Assembly: GCA_035772735.1 (NCBI GenBank)
Contig: JASDFA010000003.1
Location: 56,354,501-56,418,500, forward strand
Source of the DNA: Datura wrightii
Lineage: Eukaryota > Streptophyta > Magnoliopsida > Solanales > Solanaceae
Direction of reading: 5' to 3'
DNA: 64,000 nucleotides
This document shows, in pieces, positions 22,423 through 32,982 of this stretch (the stretch's first letter is position 1; every line of letters begins with the position of its first letter). Position numbers and translations under genes: made by a program. The notes beneath the pieces are model-generated. The model searched no databases. It saw only the letters and a program-made list of their open reading frames with translations, and was not told where the DNA came from.

Positions 22423-24400
22423 CTAATTTGATGTTTCTCCTGGTTCGGATTGATATAATTCAGATCCTTGCGTCGGTTCTAGTTCATTTAATAGTTTATT
22501 AGCAAGGGCATATGTTTCTAGCTTGTTAAGTTTTTGCTTAACTTCCATAACTTCATTTTTAATATGTAATAATTCGGTTTGAAGATCTTGTACCGTTGTA
22601 CTAGATTTTTTATCTTTAAATTTATTTTGTACGTTTTTCATATTAAAAGGCTCAATTGTTTCTTTGTCATGTTGTTGGTTAAGAACTATATTTCTTAATT
22701 CTATTAAATATTTTATTTTAAGATCTTTATCCTCAATATGATCAATCATGTCAAAGAAGATTTCCTTGTTATTATTGGCAATGACATTTATTAAGTGGCT
22801 ACCACAGGTGCAGATTGCTCCCCTGCATCTACAATGATCAGTTGAGTCACTACTATCAGAACTATATGCTATATTAAGCTGGCCCTCATCACTGAAACTT
22901 TCTTCAGGGGAAGAATTATTCTCATGTTCATCAAAAATAGAATATAATCTATCTTTTATTTCGGGCTCAAGTTCTAACATATTGATCTTATCTTTCTTTT
23001 TATGAGGGACCTTACAATCCTTAGCCCTGTGGACAAATTTTCCATAGTTCCAACACTTATCAGTATTTCCTTGAAAGCCACTTTGTTGGCTTCTCGTTTA
23101 TGTCTTTTAAATCTTTTTCTGTAATTATGGGGTTTTTCCGATTTATTCTTATAGTGTTTGTGTCTTCTTTTAATGTTCTTGGATGCTTCTTTTGAAGAGG
23201 CAGACAACTTGATGTATCCAAAAAATCTTGACAAAAGCTTCCTATTTCTGTTTTGGATATTTTATTATCCTTTTTAAGTTAATTTTTAAGCTTCATATTT
23301 GTACATAATTCAAGTTCTGTGACATTTATAAAACTTATAAGGTCACCATAGGTTAACTAGCTATAAGGAATTTTTCCCTCAAATCTATCTTTTAATTTTA
23401 TCCTAACCTTTTCGGCAAATAATGTTGGTAAACCACTTATAAATTTTTCTTTCCAATAATTATAACTACAATCCTCTCTGACCATAACCTTGTTGAGGAA
23501 TACATCCTTATACCATCTAAAATCATCTAACTTTGGGCAAGATAGGTTAGATAATATTTACAGACTCCTATCTTGAAAAAGTTGAGATTCTCCTATAAAA
23601 TATTTCGCTATACTATAAATTAAGGTAGCGGTGGCGTCTTCTACGCATATATTTTTAAAAGTTTGTCCTGTAAATTTTGTCTTAATAACTTGAGTGATGG
23701 TTGTAGAATTTGTTACGCTATGTCTATTATCTTAGTGAGATAATTATTCCACCAATATTTTAATGTTCTTATGAATCCAGATATAATTAGAGTGACAACT
23801 TATTTATCCGTGCAGTTTTTCATTTTATAGGTCGTAATGGTCATCTCCATTTCATGTAACTTATTGTATATCTGATGTTCTGCAAGTCCGTCAATATTCC
23901 ATTCAGCAATTTCATTTCCAGAGTGTGAAGTATGAGATAGAAATTCATTTTCTTCATACCGCATATCTGGGAACGAGGGTTTATTATAATAATTTTTTTA
24001 TGGAATATTTAGAGCTTAACTTATTAATGTCATTATCAGACTTTTCGGATATTGTTCTTATGACCTTATCGTCTTTTAATTTTAATTCATCCTTTAATTT
24101 TAATTCATTCTTTAATTTTAATTCAGCTTTTAATTTTTCATTAATCTTTTCTATAAGATCATCTGTGATTTCAAACTTTTCTTGAAATTTTGGGAATTTA
24201 TCTTTGGAAAACTCTGGTAATTTAAATATTGGATGGGTTTCTAATTTCTTATTATTATAGGAATGGCTAGTTTTATCATTAAAAATTAATTTATTATTAG
24301 TCTTAATAATATGATTAGAGACTACCTATAGTAATTAATTAGTATAGTTATTTTGTTTAATTAATCTATTTATATCTTTATTCTTAGGATCATCTTGGGT
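22423..24400 (-). pseudogene. Caulimovirid coat-protein region with degenerate zinc knuckle
   Basis: A zinc knuckle of the CX2CX4HX4C spacing lies at 23014-23055 (CWNYGKFVHRAKDC), but its second Cys is Tyr. Downstream (22423-22980, 185 codons open) come an acidic segment, a second Cys cluster (CRCRGAICTC) and a coiled coil (KNEVMEVKQKLNKLETYA). Upstream, about 23070-23240, is a Lys/Arg-rich stretch. In the N-terminal part an 18-bp tandem repeat (24072-24137) encodes KNELKL-type units on the minus strand. The order basic region, zinc knuckle, acidic tail is that of caulimovirid coat proteins. Several frameshifts. Confidence 0.7.
24072..24137 (-). repeat. 18-bp coding tandem repeat in the coat-protein region
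   Basis: About 3.6 units of TCTTTTAATTTTAATTCA start at 24072, 24090, 24108 and 24126. Being a multiple of three it keeps the minus-strand frame and gives a charged six-residue repeat (KNELKL/KDELKL). Confidence 0.8.
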
Positions 24401-24414
24401 GTCTACTATATCAA

Positions 24415-25796
24415 TTTAAAAAGGTGTAGCTGTAATAATTCCACCATCTATTGGTAAACTAGTTTCCTCTAGTGGGGGAATTATAGATTCAATCACCTTA
24501 ATTTTGGTATGCCATTTACTAACGATCATGCTTAGTGATTCCTTTTGATCATCCAATTTTCCTGTGTACTCAAGCCATTTAAAGAACTCTATATTGCATC
24601 TCATTCTTTTCATATCGGCGCACCAATATTTCCTTAAGGATAATCTTTCCTTTAATGAATATTTTTCTGCATACCATTGCCTTTTTATGCTATTTTCTAG
24701 ATCTAACAGAGTTTATCTAAATATTCAAAGTCTGGTTTGAACTCCTCATCAGATCTGATCATGCATAAAGAGTCTCTTACTCCTAACATCTCACTAGCAG
24801 TGGGACTTGTTCTTTTGGTAATTCTAGGTTTATATTCAACCTTAGGAATTGTTTCAGAGAAATCTACTCCCTTTAATTTTTTCTCTATGTCTTCAAGTGT
24901 TACCTCCTTTTCTTCTTGGGTTTTTGAAAATGAAGGTCTTGAAAAAGACATTCTTTTACTTGAAGAAGCATGACTAAAGGATTGGGATCTTAGAAATTTT
25001 AAATCTATAGATCCATCCGGAAATTGTATTACCTTCTCAATGATTGAATTTTCTTCCTTAATTTCTGGCTCCGTTATGGAGTCAAAATGCCAATTATCCT
25101 TTACTAATATATCATCCCATTTTATCATTTTTGGGAAGAAAATATTGTTGTGATTGTGATTGTCTTCCATAAGCATGGTAACCCCTTTGTTACTTACTAT
25201 TTTTGCTTTTGGAGCTAGGGTAGTTTTCATTAGCCTATAATATACTCTATATATTATGACTATTTCTCTTGTCTTTTCTTTGCTATTCAATGTTTTTTGT
25301 TTCAACATTTAATGTTAGGGTATCCATAACATTTTGATCATTAATATCTATAAAAAAATTGAGATAACATTTAAAATATACCGGGTCATTAGCTAGATTA
25401 CTTTGTAATACTGCTAATAATGAATCATCGAAGTTTAGTAGCCTATTGTCTCTTAATAGAAGACATATAGGTATGTTTAAGACTAATCGAGACAACGGTT
25501 TAACCGCGACTTGGACAAGTCCTATGTGAAGAAACTTATAGTTTTTCCTATATCTGTTAATGTCTTCAGTTGCTAATAGTATAATAGTCTCAATAGACTT
25601 ACTAATAGCGACCGTAGATTCATAGGTTTTAATATTATAATTTTTAATAAAATTAAAGTGTCCAGTCTTATATACCTTTCCAAAACGTTCATTTGGGATA
25701 TTCCAATTTTGTAAATCGCTTTCTATCTTAGCTATTTGATTAGTTGTGGCAGAAATATTAATACTGTTATTATGTTCTGGTTTTCAGAGGTATCCA
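24415..25796 (-). pseudogene. Caulimovirid movement protein (30K superfamily) and linker
   Basis: Movement proteins carry virus between cells. The 30K core is visible at 25283-25495: RDNRLLNFDDSLLAVLQSNL, followed by VYFKCYLNFFIDIND and L-T-L-N-V-E, the family's D-R...LLG..Q.NL...F...P pattern. The C-terminal part (24703-25308, 201 codons open) begins with TREIVIIYRVYYRLMKTTLA and ends in a Ser-rich, charged linker. A further piece (24416-24613) has CNIEFFKWLEYTGKL. The apparent start codon near 25795 overlaps the stop of the upstream small ORF, and a frameshift follows within about 15 codons. Confidence 0.7.
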
Positions 25797-26102
25797 TTAA
25801 AATTGTGTAGATAATTTTAACTGAATAATTAATATATCATCTAATTGTCTTCTTTGTATAGAAAAATTATGACTAACATGACATAATTCATTAGATAACT
25901 TGATTAGATTGTCAAGAATTAATTTTCTAGTTATCTTTTTACAATAATTATTTAGAGTTTCTGAAGGTATTAATTTTTTATAATAGTCTAAGTCCTTTAA
26001 TATTGTTGTTCTTTTCTTTTTATAGTTACTCTGGTATTTCAAACATACCCATTTCCTCCTATTGTAGTATTTTATTTGTTCTGTAAATGGATGTGTAAGC
26101 AT
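25797..26102 (-). pseudogene. Small first ORF of the caulimovirid (101 codons)
   Basis: Open from ATG to stop on the minus strand, first reading frame after the primer site, with a leader of about 400 nt. Basic, helical text (YQSNYKKKRTTILKDLDYYK) and no motif I can name. Its TAA overlaps the ATG of the movement-protein frame (TTTTAATGG), a compact arrangement common in this family. Intact here, but all downstream frames are broken. Confidence 0.5.
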
Positions 26103-26501
26103 AAAATTTTTTAATATAATATGAAGTACTCAGGGGAATGGTAGTACTATTCTGGGGCCAATATCTACTTTAGATGTTACTCCTTAATAGTTATTTCTTT
26201 GTGAAGTATTTACTGTTTATCTTATCTAATTTCTTTTATCTATTCCTTTAGGTCTGGTGACCGGAACAGCATCCGGGTCCGGCTCTAGTATCTAAACTTT
26301 AGAGCTAATCCAATGAAAAATACAGGCTTGCCAACGTCTAGACCGCGATTAAACGGTTACCCAACTTAAGGAATAAAACTATGAAAATAGAGTAAGAGTA
26401 TTAGCAAAAATAAACACAGAAATAACCACTAGAGAGTAACATAATTTCGACTGGCTCTAGGATAGTATAAAGATTTAGCTACTCAAACTCATACTCCTCC
26501 C

Positions 26502-26523
26502 GGCCAACATGGCTCTGATACCA
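26502..26523 (-). other. Caulimovirid minus-strand primer-binding site (tRNA-Met)
   Basis: On the minus strand it reads TGGTATCAGAGCCATGTTGG, complementary to the 3' end of initiator tRNA-Met, the conserved primer of caulimovirids. It defines position 1 of the circular genome by convention, and lies about 120 nt downstream of the poly(A) signal and about 230 nt downstream of the TATA box. Confidence 0.85.
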
Positions 26524-26636
26524 TTTAACATATCATAGAAAATGACTTGAAAATAAATTACAAAGGCAGGAGCAAAATGGAAGAAAATACTACAAGTAAT
26601 AATAAAGTAGAAGAAAAAGATACTTACAAAGAGCTG

Positions 26637-26642
26637 TTTATT
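26637..26642 (-). terminator. Poly(A) signal of the viral pregenomic RNA
   Basis: AATAAA on the minus strand, about 110 nt after the TATA box. In caulimovirids such a signal sits just after the transcription start and is bypassed on the first pass, which gives a terminally redundant RNA. Confidence 0.6.
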
Positions 26643-26745
26643 GATAAAAAGGAAATACAGAGAACATAGATGGAAAGAGAGATTTGAGCAATTTGTAAGT
26701 GACTGTAGTGTTTTCCAAATGCCCTTCCTAATACAAGGTGAAGGT

Positions 26746-26818
26746 CTTAAATAGACCTCAATATGATGAGTCAACTAATTACTACCTGCTATCTATTTGC
26801 ATGTGTCCACACGTGGCA
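26746..26818 (-). promoter_or_regulatory. Viral pregenomic promoter: TATA box and G-box
   Basis: Minus-strand TATA box TATTTAAG at 26746-26753. About 55-65 nt upstream is TGCCACGTGTGG (26807-26818), a G-box core CACGTG, and between them TTGACTCATCA, a GCN4/bZIP-like site. The relative order G-box, TATA, poly(A) signal, primer site is that of a caulimovirid regulatory region. Confidence 0.6.
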
Positions 26819-26829
26819 GATTTAATTTT

Positions 26830-28080
26830 ACACAGATATATTTAAAAGATGTCTTCATCTTCTTGAAACTTGGTGTCCTTGAAATTTGATATTTGTCCTT
26901 ATGTAACCTTGGTATTTGATGAAGATTCGTCTTCATCTGCATGAGAGTTTGTAGAGATTCCATTTTGTCCTTATGTGTCTTATCTTTTGCTGCATTGTTT
27001 TTTGGGTGGATTCCTGAGGGGTCCATTGCTTTTAATTGTAGTAGCTTTTCATTTTTCTGAAAGGGTAGTCTGGACGTCTTCTTTAGTTGAGAAGATAAGC
27101 TTGAGTTATCCCTTGCTAATCTAGCATGTCTCTATTGCTCGGTTCACTTGTATGAGAGTATGCAGTATCTAATAATTCCATTATCTATTTTTGTTGGATA
27201 TCTTTTTCCAAATTTGACAGGGCCTGCTGGAGCCTTCTTTTTAATTCTTCCTTGGATAGTTGGAAATCCTGTCATAATGAAGAACTTGAAGTTTCCTTAT
27301 CTTCCCGGGGTGTTGGTGCCCAGCCTTTGATTTTGATGGTCTTACTCAGATATTTAATCCTTTCAAATTCATGAATATCAAAGGACCAGTTGATAATGTA
27401 TGAAATTCTTTTTGCAATAAAAAACTTACACAATTTTAAATTTTTTGGTAGGGTAGAAATATGCTGCTCTACCTGAAATTTTTCAAATTGTGTCTGAAAA
27501 TGTTTCGACAATACCTGTTTATTTCCTCCGAATTGTTCCACCATTAAAACCATCTGGGATGCTCGCGCTTTTCATATCCTCTGAATACCTGACAAACCAA
27601 GAGTGAGTGTTGGACCTTAGATACATAAAGTTATACCAAGGTGCCTTATAATCGTACCAGTTATATGTCTGGGGTCAATGGGTTCTTGATAGGGGAATGG
27701 GTGTATATAGATGATTTAAAAACCATTCAAACATACTTAAAATTCTTTTAATTGTGAACTTCGAGTATTTATTACTGTCAGGATTATCCGGCCATTTTAA
27801 TTTATGCTCAATTTTTACTGAATCGATGTCTGCTAAAATGAACACATAATACCTTCAGGTTTTAAGGGGAACATCTGTTTCCACATAATTCCAATTTGTG
27901 TAGCAGGGTTGTAGTAACTCTGGTACTACAAAACGTTCATATTATTTACCGAGGTCCATGATCGGCAGTACCTGTAAAACTGTTAGCTCAAACTACTGTT
28001 TATTTGGACTATTTTTCTCCATTTTCTTTTCAGGAGTTACTGGCAGAACCGCCTGAGAGTATGTATTTGGTGGCTTTATT
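26830..28080 (-). pseudogene. Caulimovirid conserved C-terminal polyprotein region
   Basis: Upstream of the promoter on the minus strand are broken frames with text such as YNWYDYKAPWYNFMYLRSNT and IAKRISYIINWSFD, the second inside the open stretch 27272-27553. These resemble the domain of unknown function at the end of petuvirus/florendovirus polyproteins (from memory). On the circular genome it follows RNase H directly. Its presence at the opposite end from RNase H shows that the genome was opened between 17661 and 28080. The outer 100 bp merge into T1 sequence at 28080. Confidence 0.55.
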
Positions 28081-28201
28081 TCCTAAGTTAAATATCTTCA
28101 CAAACAAAGAGAAAAGGAATAAAATCTTCCTAATATGTGTGAAAATAGAGCAATATTTAATGCTTAAAATCCGAATGAGTTGGTAAATTGCCAGCTCATC
28201 A
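28081..28201 (-). repeat. Stub of T1 3' LTR, second copy
   Basis: Minus-strand start TGATGAGCTGGCAATTTACC at 28201, continuing 121 bp until viral sequence begins. It matches 14980-15097 with about ten differences in the first 170 bp of the duplicated block. Confidence 0.75.
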
Positions 28202-30204
28202 AACCTCCAAACTTGACTTATTGCTCGTCCTCAAGAAAAGTATTCACCCACAATTAAGATTGAAAAAAAACACATCACATAATGAAAGCTACACATAAGG
28301 CCACTAAGACTTATGACAACCCCAAAATCACACATCGACTCAAGAAAACAAAAAGACTGTAGCAATTGCACAAATTCAATCAGTATCACCACAAACATTT
28401 GGCACATATCACTTTCATTATTTCAATTCAAAATAGGGAACATATTCAATCAATTCAATATTAATAAGAATCTCAAGTCATTGACAATTAACATTCAAGG
28501 TTTTCCTAGAAGTTCACTGCATAACTTGTCGCATTCATACCTCTCAATTGAAAGCATAATTTTAGTATTTACTCCAAGGAAGTGATGTCACTCACTAAAA
28601 GAGAGAACGCCACTCACCTTCATGCAATTCACATATAGGGATTATAAAATGATGCAAAGACATTCATTCTCTCAAAGATATTCAAGTGCATACACATTGA
28701 ACCATAGGTTCTCCCTTCATGTAACTCTCCACTAATGTAGAGTTGTTACACTTGGAATCACTAAGGACGTGTGGGTCATAATGAAGGCTAGGGGAAAGGA
28801 TATGACAATATTTAACTCTAATGACTAGAACCTCCCTAATGCTTTTTATGAGAACATTCAAACATCCCGCTACACTTAGCGAGTCAACTCCACCTTATCT
28901 CTACTTTTTTATAATCCAAATTTTCCATCAAGACACCCTTTTAACACCTTCCATTTCTTCAACAAGCCTCTTTTACACAAGAGATAGGACAATCTAATTT
29001 GTTATTTCTTTCTTTTGATCCATGGTTTTTCAACAAGCCATTTTATTCTTTTCATCAAGTAATTGGTGCTGCCTTAATTGAAGCTCACATCTCTTTTTCC
29101 CTTTTTGCACACCCTCAAACTTAGGCGATTGTCTACATCACATTTCATTTTTCTGTCCCTAAATCCTGGGCTTCACACCCCATTTTTTTCATCACTAGCA
29201 ATTAGAGAGAAGGGGTGCCAAAGAAAAGGATTAAAATGGGTATAAGACTTGTAATGTGGTTTCTAAGAAAAAGGGCTTAAGACTCAAACAGTGGTTAACA
29301 AGGGTTGATGTTCAAGGAGGTAATTTTGTGGTGAAGTGACTAACCAAGAAGAGCCAAAGATTATTTCTCAAGTGCAGCTACATCTAAGATTTAGCCTTGA
29401 ATCACTTTTGGGGGAAATTCTACACAATATGCATACACAAGAATCAGACTAAAAACCTCATCACACAAAGTATCACAATCCAAAGAGTTCTTCTATTATC
29501 ATGATCAACTCAAACGCATAACTTTAGACAAGCTATTTCTAGTTTTGCATACTCATTTTGCAAATCAAAAGCCAAACAAAAGAATATATAATTCATGAAA
29601 AGAGAGTGCTCATATTCAAATTCATGTGTCCCTTTCAACTTCAAAAATCATTTTGTTATGCCAATAAAAAATTTTGATGATACCGCTCAAAGTAAGTGCA
29701 ATAATGATTCAAAAAAAACAAAAAAATAAAATAAAATAAACTTGGCATTTTCCTTAAGAAAGTCGCCTCTCAATCTATCATAGGAAAATAACACCCGGTT
29801 CGACACACAAAAAGAAAAACAAAGTTTGCTTCTTCGGAAAGAACTGTGATATGAAGAAAACCCTCGGAGTTTATTACTACCTACTATCTACAAAAGCAAT
29901 TGTTATACACGAGTCATGAATTAATTGGAATGTAAAATTAACCTGTCAATGGCAACTCATATCATCAAAACAAGAAAATTATCCCAAAAATGTTATCAAT
30001 TCAAAACAAGCCCGATAAATGCATTCATTCATCCAAGCAAACATGCAAAATATTTAAAATATTAACAAACAAACAAGCTCAACATGGGCAGTAAGAGTCA
30101 ATGACCAACAGGAAAAGAGAACACCCCCACTCCCAACTAAAAATTACACATTGTCCCCAATGTACAAATGAAGATAAAAGGGGGGGAAGATCTCCCTAAG
30201 CCAA
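28202..30204 (-). other. T1 3' untranslated region, second copy
   Basis: Colinear with 15098-17089; no gene. Minus-strand polypurine tract (GTTTGGAGGTT) abuts the LTR at 28202-28212. The dyad ACATTG-TCCC-CAATGT lies at 30148-30163. Confidence 0.6.
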
Positions 30205-31667
30205 CTATTCCTCTGCATCATCGTTAGCCCTAATCTCGCCGCTAGCGTCTGCACTATCTCCACCATCCTCATTGCATCAGCCTCATTATCAACCCTTAAG
30301 TCTCCAAGAAAGTCATCTATAGGGCCCCGAGCTGTATGCGGGGTGGCCATAACTTCATCTAGGAAGCTCACTTTTTGACTGAATAGGGGGACTTCCCTTC
30401 AACTCTCTAACATCATCCTTGAGAGAAGATATTGCTCCCTTAATCACATCAAATCGGGAGTACAACTTGTTCAAGCTATCAAAGAAATCCTTAATTGCGG
30501 CCTTCACCAATTTCTGGATGAGGGCTAGCAGATTCTTAGCCAATTTTGTAAGCTGATTTTCATGTAAGTGGGTCATGTCGGCCAACTTTTGAATCCCACT
30601 TGCCTTGGAGGATGAAGGTGGTGGTGAATACCCTGAGGTGGCACCTCTTCAAAAGCATGTCCCAATATTTTGAGAGTAGGATCATTGAGGTCGAGGGCCA
30701 ATGGGGCATTATCAATATCATGGGCTATAGAGTCCTCAGGGACATCCCTAGTTTGCATTCGCTTTCTCTTGATCTTGGGAGCATCAACATCTCTCTTCTT
30801 GTCGAGGTCAACTACCCCAATAGTTGTGCTTACCCGGTCATCAGCAAAGTACGGGACCCTTGCTCGAGCACACAACTGGCTGATAAGGACGAGAAAAGGC
30901 ATGGAAAGACTTTGTTGTCTAGCTTTTTTTTCATTTGTGTGGCGACTACTTCACCAAAGTTGACATGTATCCCAGACATGATACACGAGATCAAGATAGC
31001 GGCCTCAATATGTATCCACTAGTCATTTTTAGATGACATGAGCTGACAGCACACTAAGTCCAACCACAGCTTGGCTTCGAACCGAAGGTCTTGCCTTAGA
31101 ATTTCACCCCCCCCCCCATGGTGGCACACAATGGTTGCTCATTTACAGTAGTTTGGGTCACCATTATAGTTGGTCACCCTTGGTAGCCATTTTCTCTGCA
31201 AATTTGATCCTTGATTCATTGGTTCACCCCAATAGATAGAATTTATTGTACCGGGGGTGATATCCACCTCTACTCCATGGATCCTGACTGATAGGAGATT
31301 TGGGAACTCATCTACCTTCCCTATGTGCTTCATTAAATCTTTCCTCACTTGATAGGAGGCATAGAATTCCACCACCAGGTTCGGGTAGAAATCGGGTAGA
31401 GCATCCAAGAATGGGTGCCAATCTCTCTTGGAAAATTGTTTCGTGATGTTGGGAAACTCCCTCCCTAGCCCTGCCAAGTTGAAGCGCTTCTCTGGAGCTA
31501 TTAACTGGTTCTGGTATTTAATGAAGTAGGTTTTTATACCATCCATACTGAATTGGATTGCATCTTCAGGGTCGGTAGGGATTGGAGCTTCCTCTGCTTT
31601 GCCTTTTCCTTTGCTTCTAAAAGAGGCTAGGGCCTTCCTCTTGTCTTATCGCCTAGATGAAGACATG
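30205..31667 (-). pseudogene. T1 ORF2: 'putative plant transposon protein'-like, broken
   Basis: The ATG at 31665-31667 opens MSSSRR, then a TAA, then KALASFRSKGKGKAEEAP, an NLS-like basic start. The stretch 31139-31546 (135 codons open) has FNLAGLGREFPNI, LPDFYPNLVVEFYASYQVRK and VRIHGVEVDITPGTINSIYW. This pattern matches plant proteins annotated as 'putative plant transposon protein' (Pfam Transposase_32, from memory). A middle segment with VPYFADDRVSTTIGVVDLDK and KIKRKRMQTRDVPED follows (30573-30902), then a helical tail (30355-30585) and an acidic end. At least two 1-bp deletions relative to the first copy (near 30275 and 30630) break the frame. Biochemical function unknown. Confidence 0.6.
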
Positions 31668-32982
31668 TTCCTGCAAGATAATGTGAGTGCCACAACAAAA
31701 AACCACTCTATATTTGTATTTTTCTTAAAGAAAATAAAAGAAATAAGTTATACTAGACTAAGGAAAGAAAAATAAAAGAAATTGGATTGAAAATAAGGTG
31801 AAACATCAATTATGCATCTGCTAGCATTGTGCTTCCCCTGCGTTTCATAGGTGTGGACCTGCGACCCATAGTTAAATCATAGGTGCCAGGCATAATAACT
31901 GCAATTTGGCACTAGCAGTTGCGTTACATCTGCGTTTTGTAGATAGGGATCTATGGCATGTTGGTGGAACACAGGTGTAAGGCAGTGAGCTTGAAGCCCA
32001 ATACGTAAATAGCATTGGACCTACGTTCCACAGAGCAAGATCTACGGCACACAATTTCTCAACAATGTCTAAAATCCAACTAACATGCTTTCATTTCCAA
32101 TTTTTCAGCAAGTATAAACAAATTCATTATCTAACCGGTACTCAGACTTCCCCAAAAGATTTACCAACATCAACAATAATTTTCACCTCAGAGCATCCAA
32201 GAAGGAGTGCCAGTCTCTCTTGAAAAATTGTTTGGTGATGTTGGGAAACTCCTGCCCTAGCCCTGCCAAGTTGAAGCACTTCTCTGGAGTTATTAATTGG
32301 CTCTGGTATTTAATGAAGTAGGCTTTTATACCATCCATACTGAACTGGATTGCATCTTCAGGGTTGGTAGGGACCGGAGCTTCCTCTTCTTTGCCTTTTC
32401 CTTTGCTTCTAAAAGAGGCTACGGCCTTCCCATTGTCTTATCGCCTAGATGAAGACATGTTCCTGCAAGATAATGTGAGTTCCACAACACAAAACCACTC
32501 TATTTTTGTATTTTTCTTAAAGAAAATAAAAGAAATAAGTTATACTAGACTAAGGAAAGTAAAATAAAAGAAAATGGATTGAAAATAAGGTAAAACATCA
32601 ATTATGCATCTGCTAGCATTGCGTTGCACCTGCGTTTCACAGGAGTGGACCTGTGGCCCGCAGTTAAATCATAGGTGCCAGGCATAATCACTGCAATTTG
32701 GCACTAGCAGCTGCGTTACATCTGCGTTTTGTAGATAGGGATCTACGACATGTAGGTGGAACACAGGTGTAAGGCAGTGAGCCTGAAGCCCAATATGTAA
32801 CTAGCATTGGACCTACATTCCACGGAGCAAGATCTATGATACACAGTTGCTCAACAATGTGTCAAATCCAACTCACATGCTTTCATTTCCAATTTTTCAG
32901 CAAGTATGAACAAATTCATTATCTAATGGGTACTCAGAATTCCCCAAAAGATTTACCAACAATATCAACAATAAGTTTCACC
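31399..32982. repeat. 792-bp tandem duplication over the ORF2 start
   Basis: 31399-32190 is repeated at 32191-32982 in the same orientation, starting GAGCATCCAAGAA in both and ending near TCACC. Each copy holds the first part of ORF2 plus about 520 bp of leader. Both copies share the in-frame TAA at codon 7 of ORF2, so the nonsense change is older than the duplication. The second copy's ORF2 start (about 32190-32460) is an orphan fragment. Confidence 0.9.

Larger units (their letters stand above)
17661..28080 (-). mobile_element. Endogenous caulimovirid (plant pararetrovirus), near full length, permuted
   Basis: Without the solo LTR inside it, this is about 8.0 kb, close to a whole caulimovirid genome. 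On the minus strand the order is: a conserved C-terminal polyprotein region, promoter with TATA and poly(A) signal, tRNA-Met primer site, small ORF, movement protein, coat protein with zinc knuckle, aspartic protease, RT, RNase H and polyprotein tail. The linear copy is therefore opened inside the polyprotein tail rather than at the primer site. MP to RNase H in one former polyprotein and no transactivator ORF suggest a petuvirus- or florendovirus-like relative (inference). Many stops and frameshifts; not functional. Confidence 0.85.

Noticed and set aside
26502..26523. tRNA-Met gene, from the TGGTATCAGAGC match
   Set aside because: Only the tRNA 3'-end complement is present, with no cloverleaf; it is a primer-binding site. 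The same holds for 59100 and 62541.
30600..31022. Plus-strand frame of 140 codons
   Set aside because: It lies antisense over T1 ORF2, whose protein text is conserved between copies; no recognisable domain.
31108..31118. Poly-C run as a structural element
   Set aside because: A single homopolymer run inside a decayed frame, probably slippage or sequencing noise.
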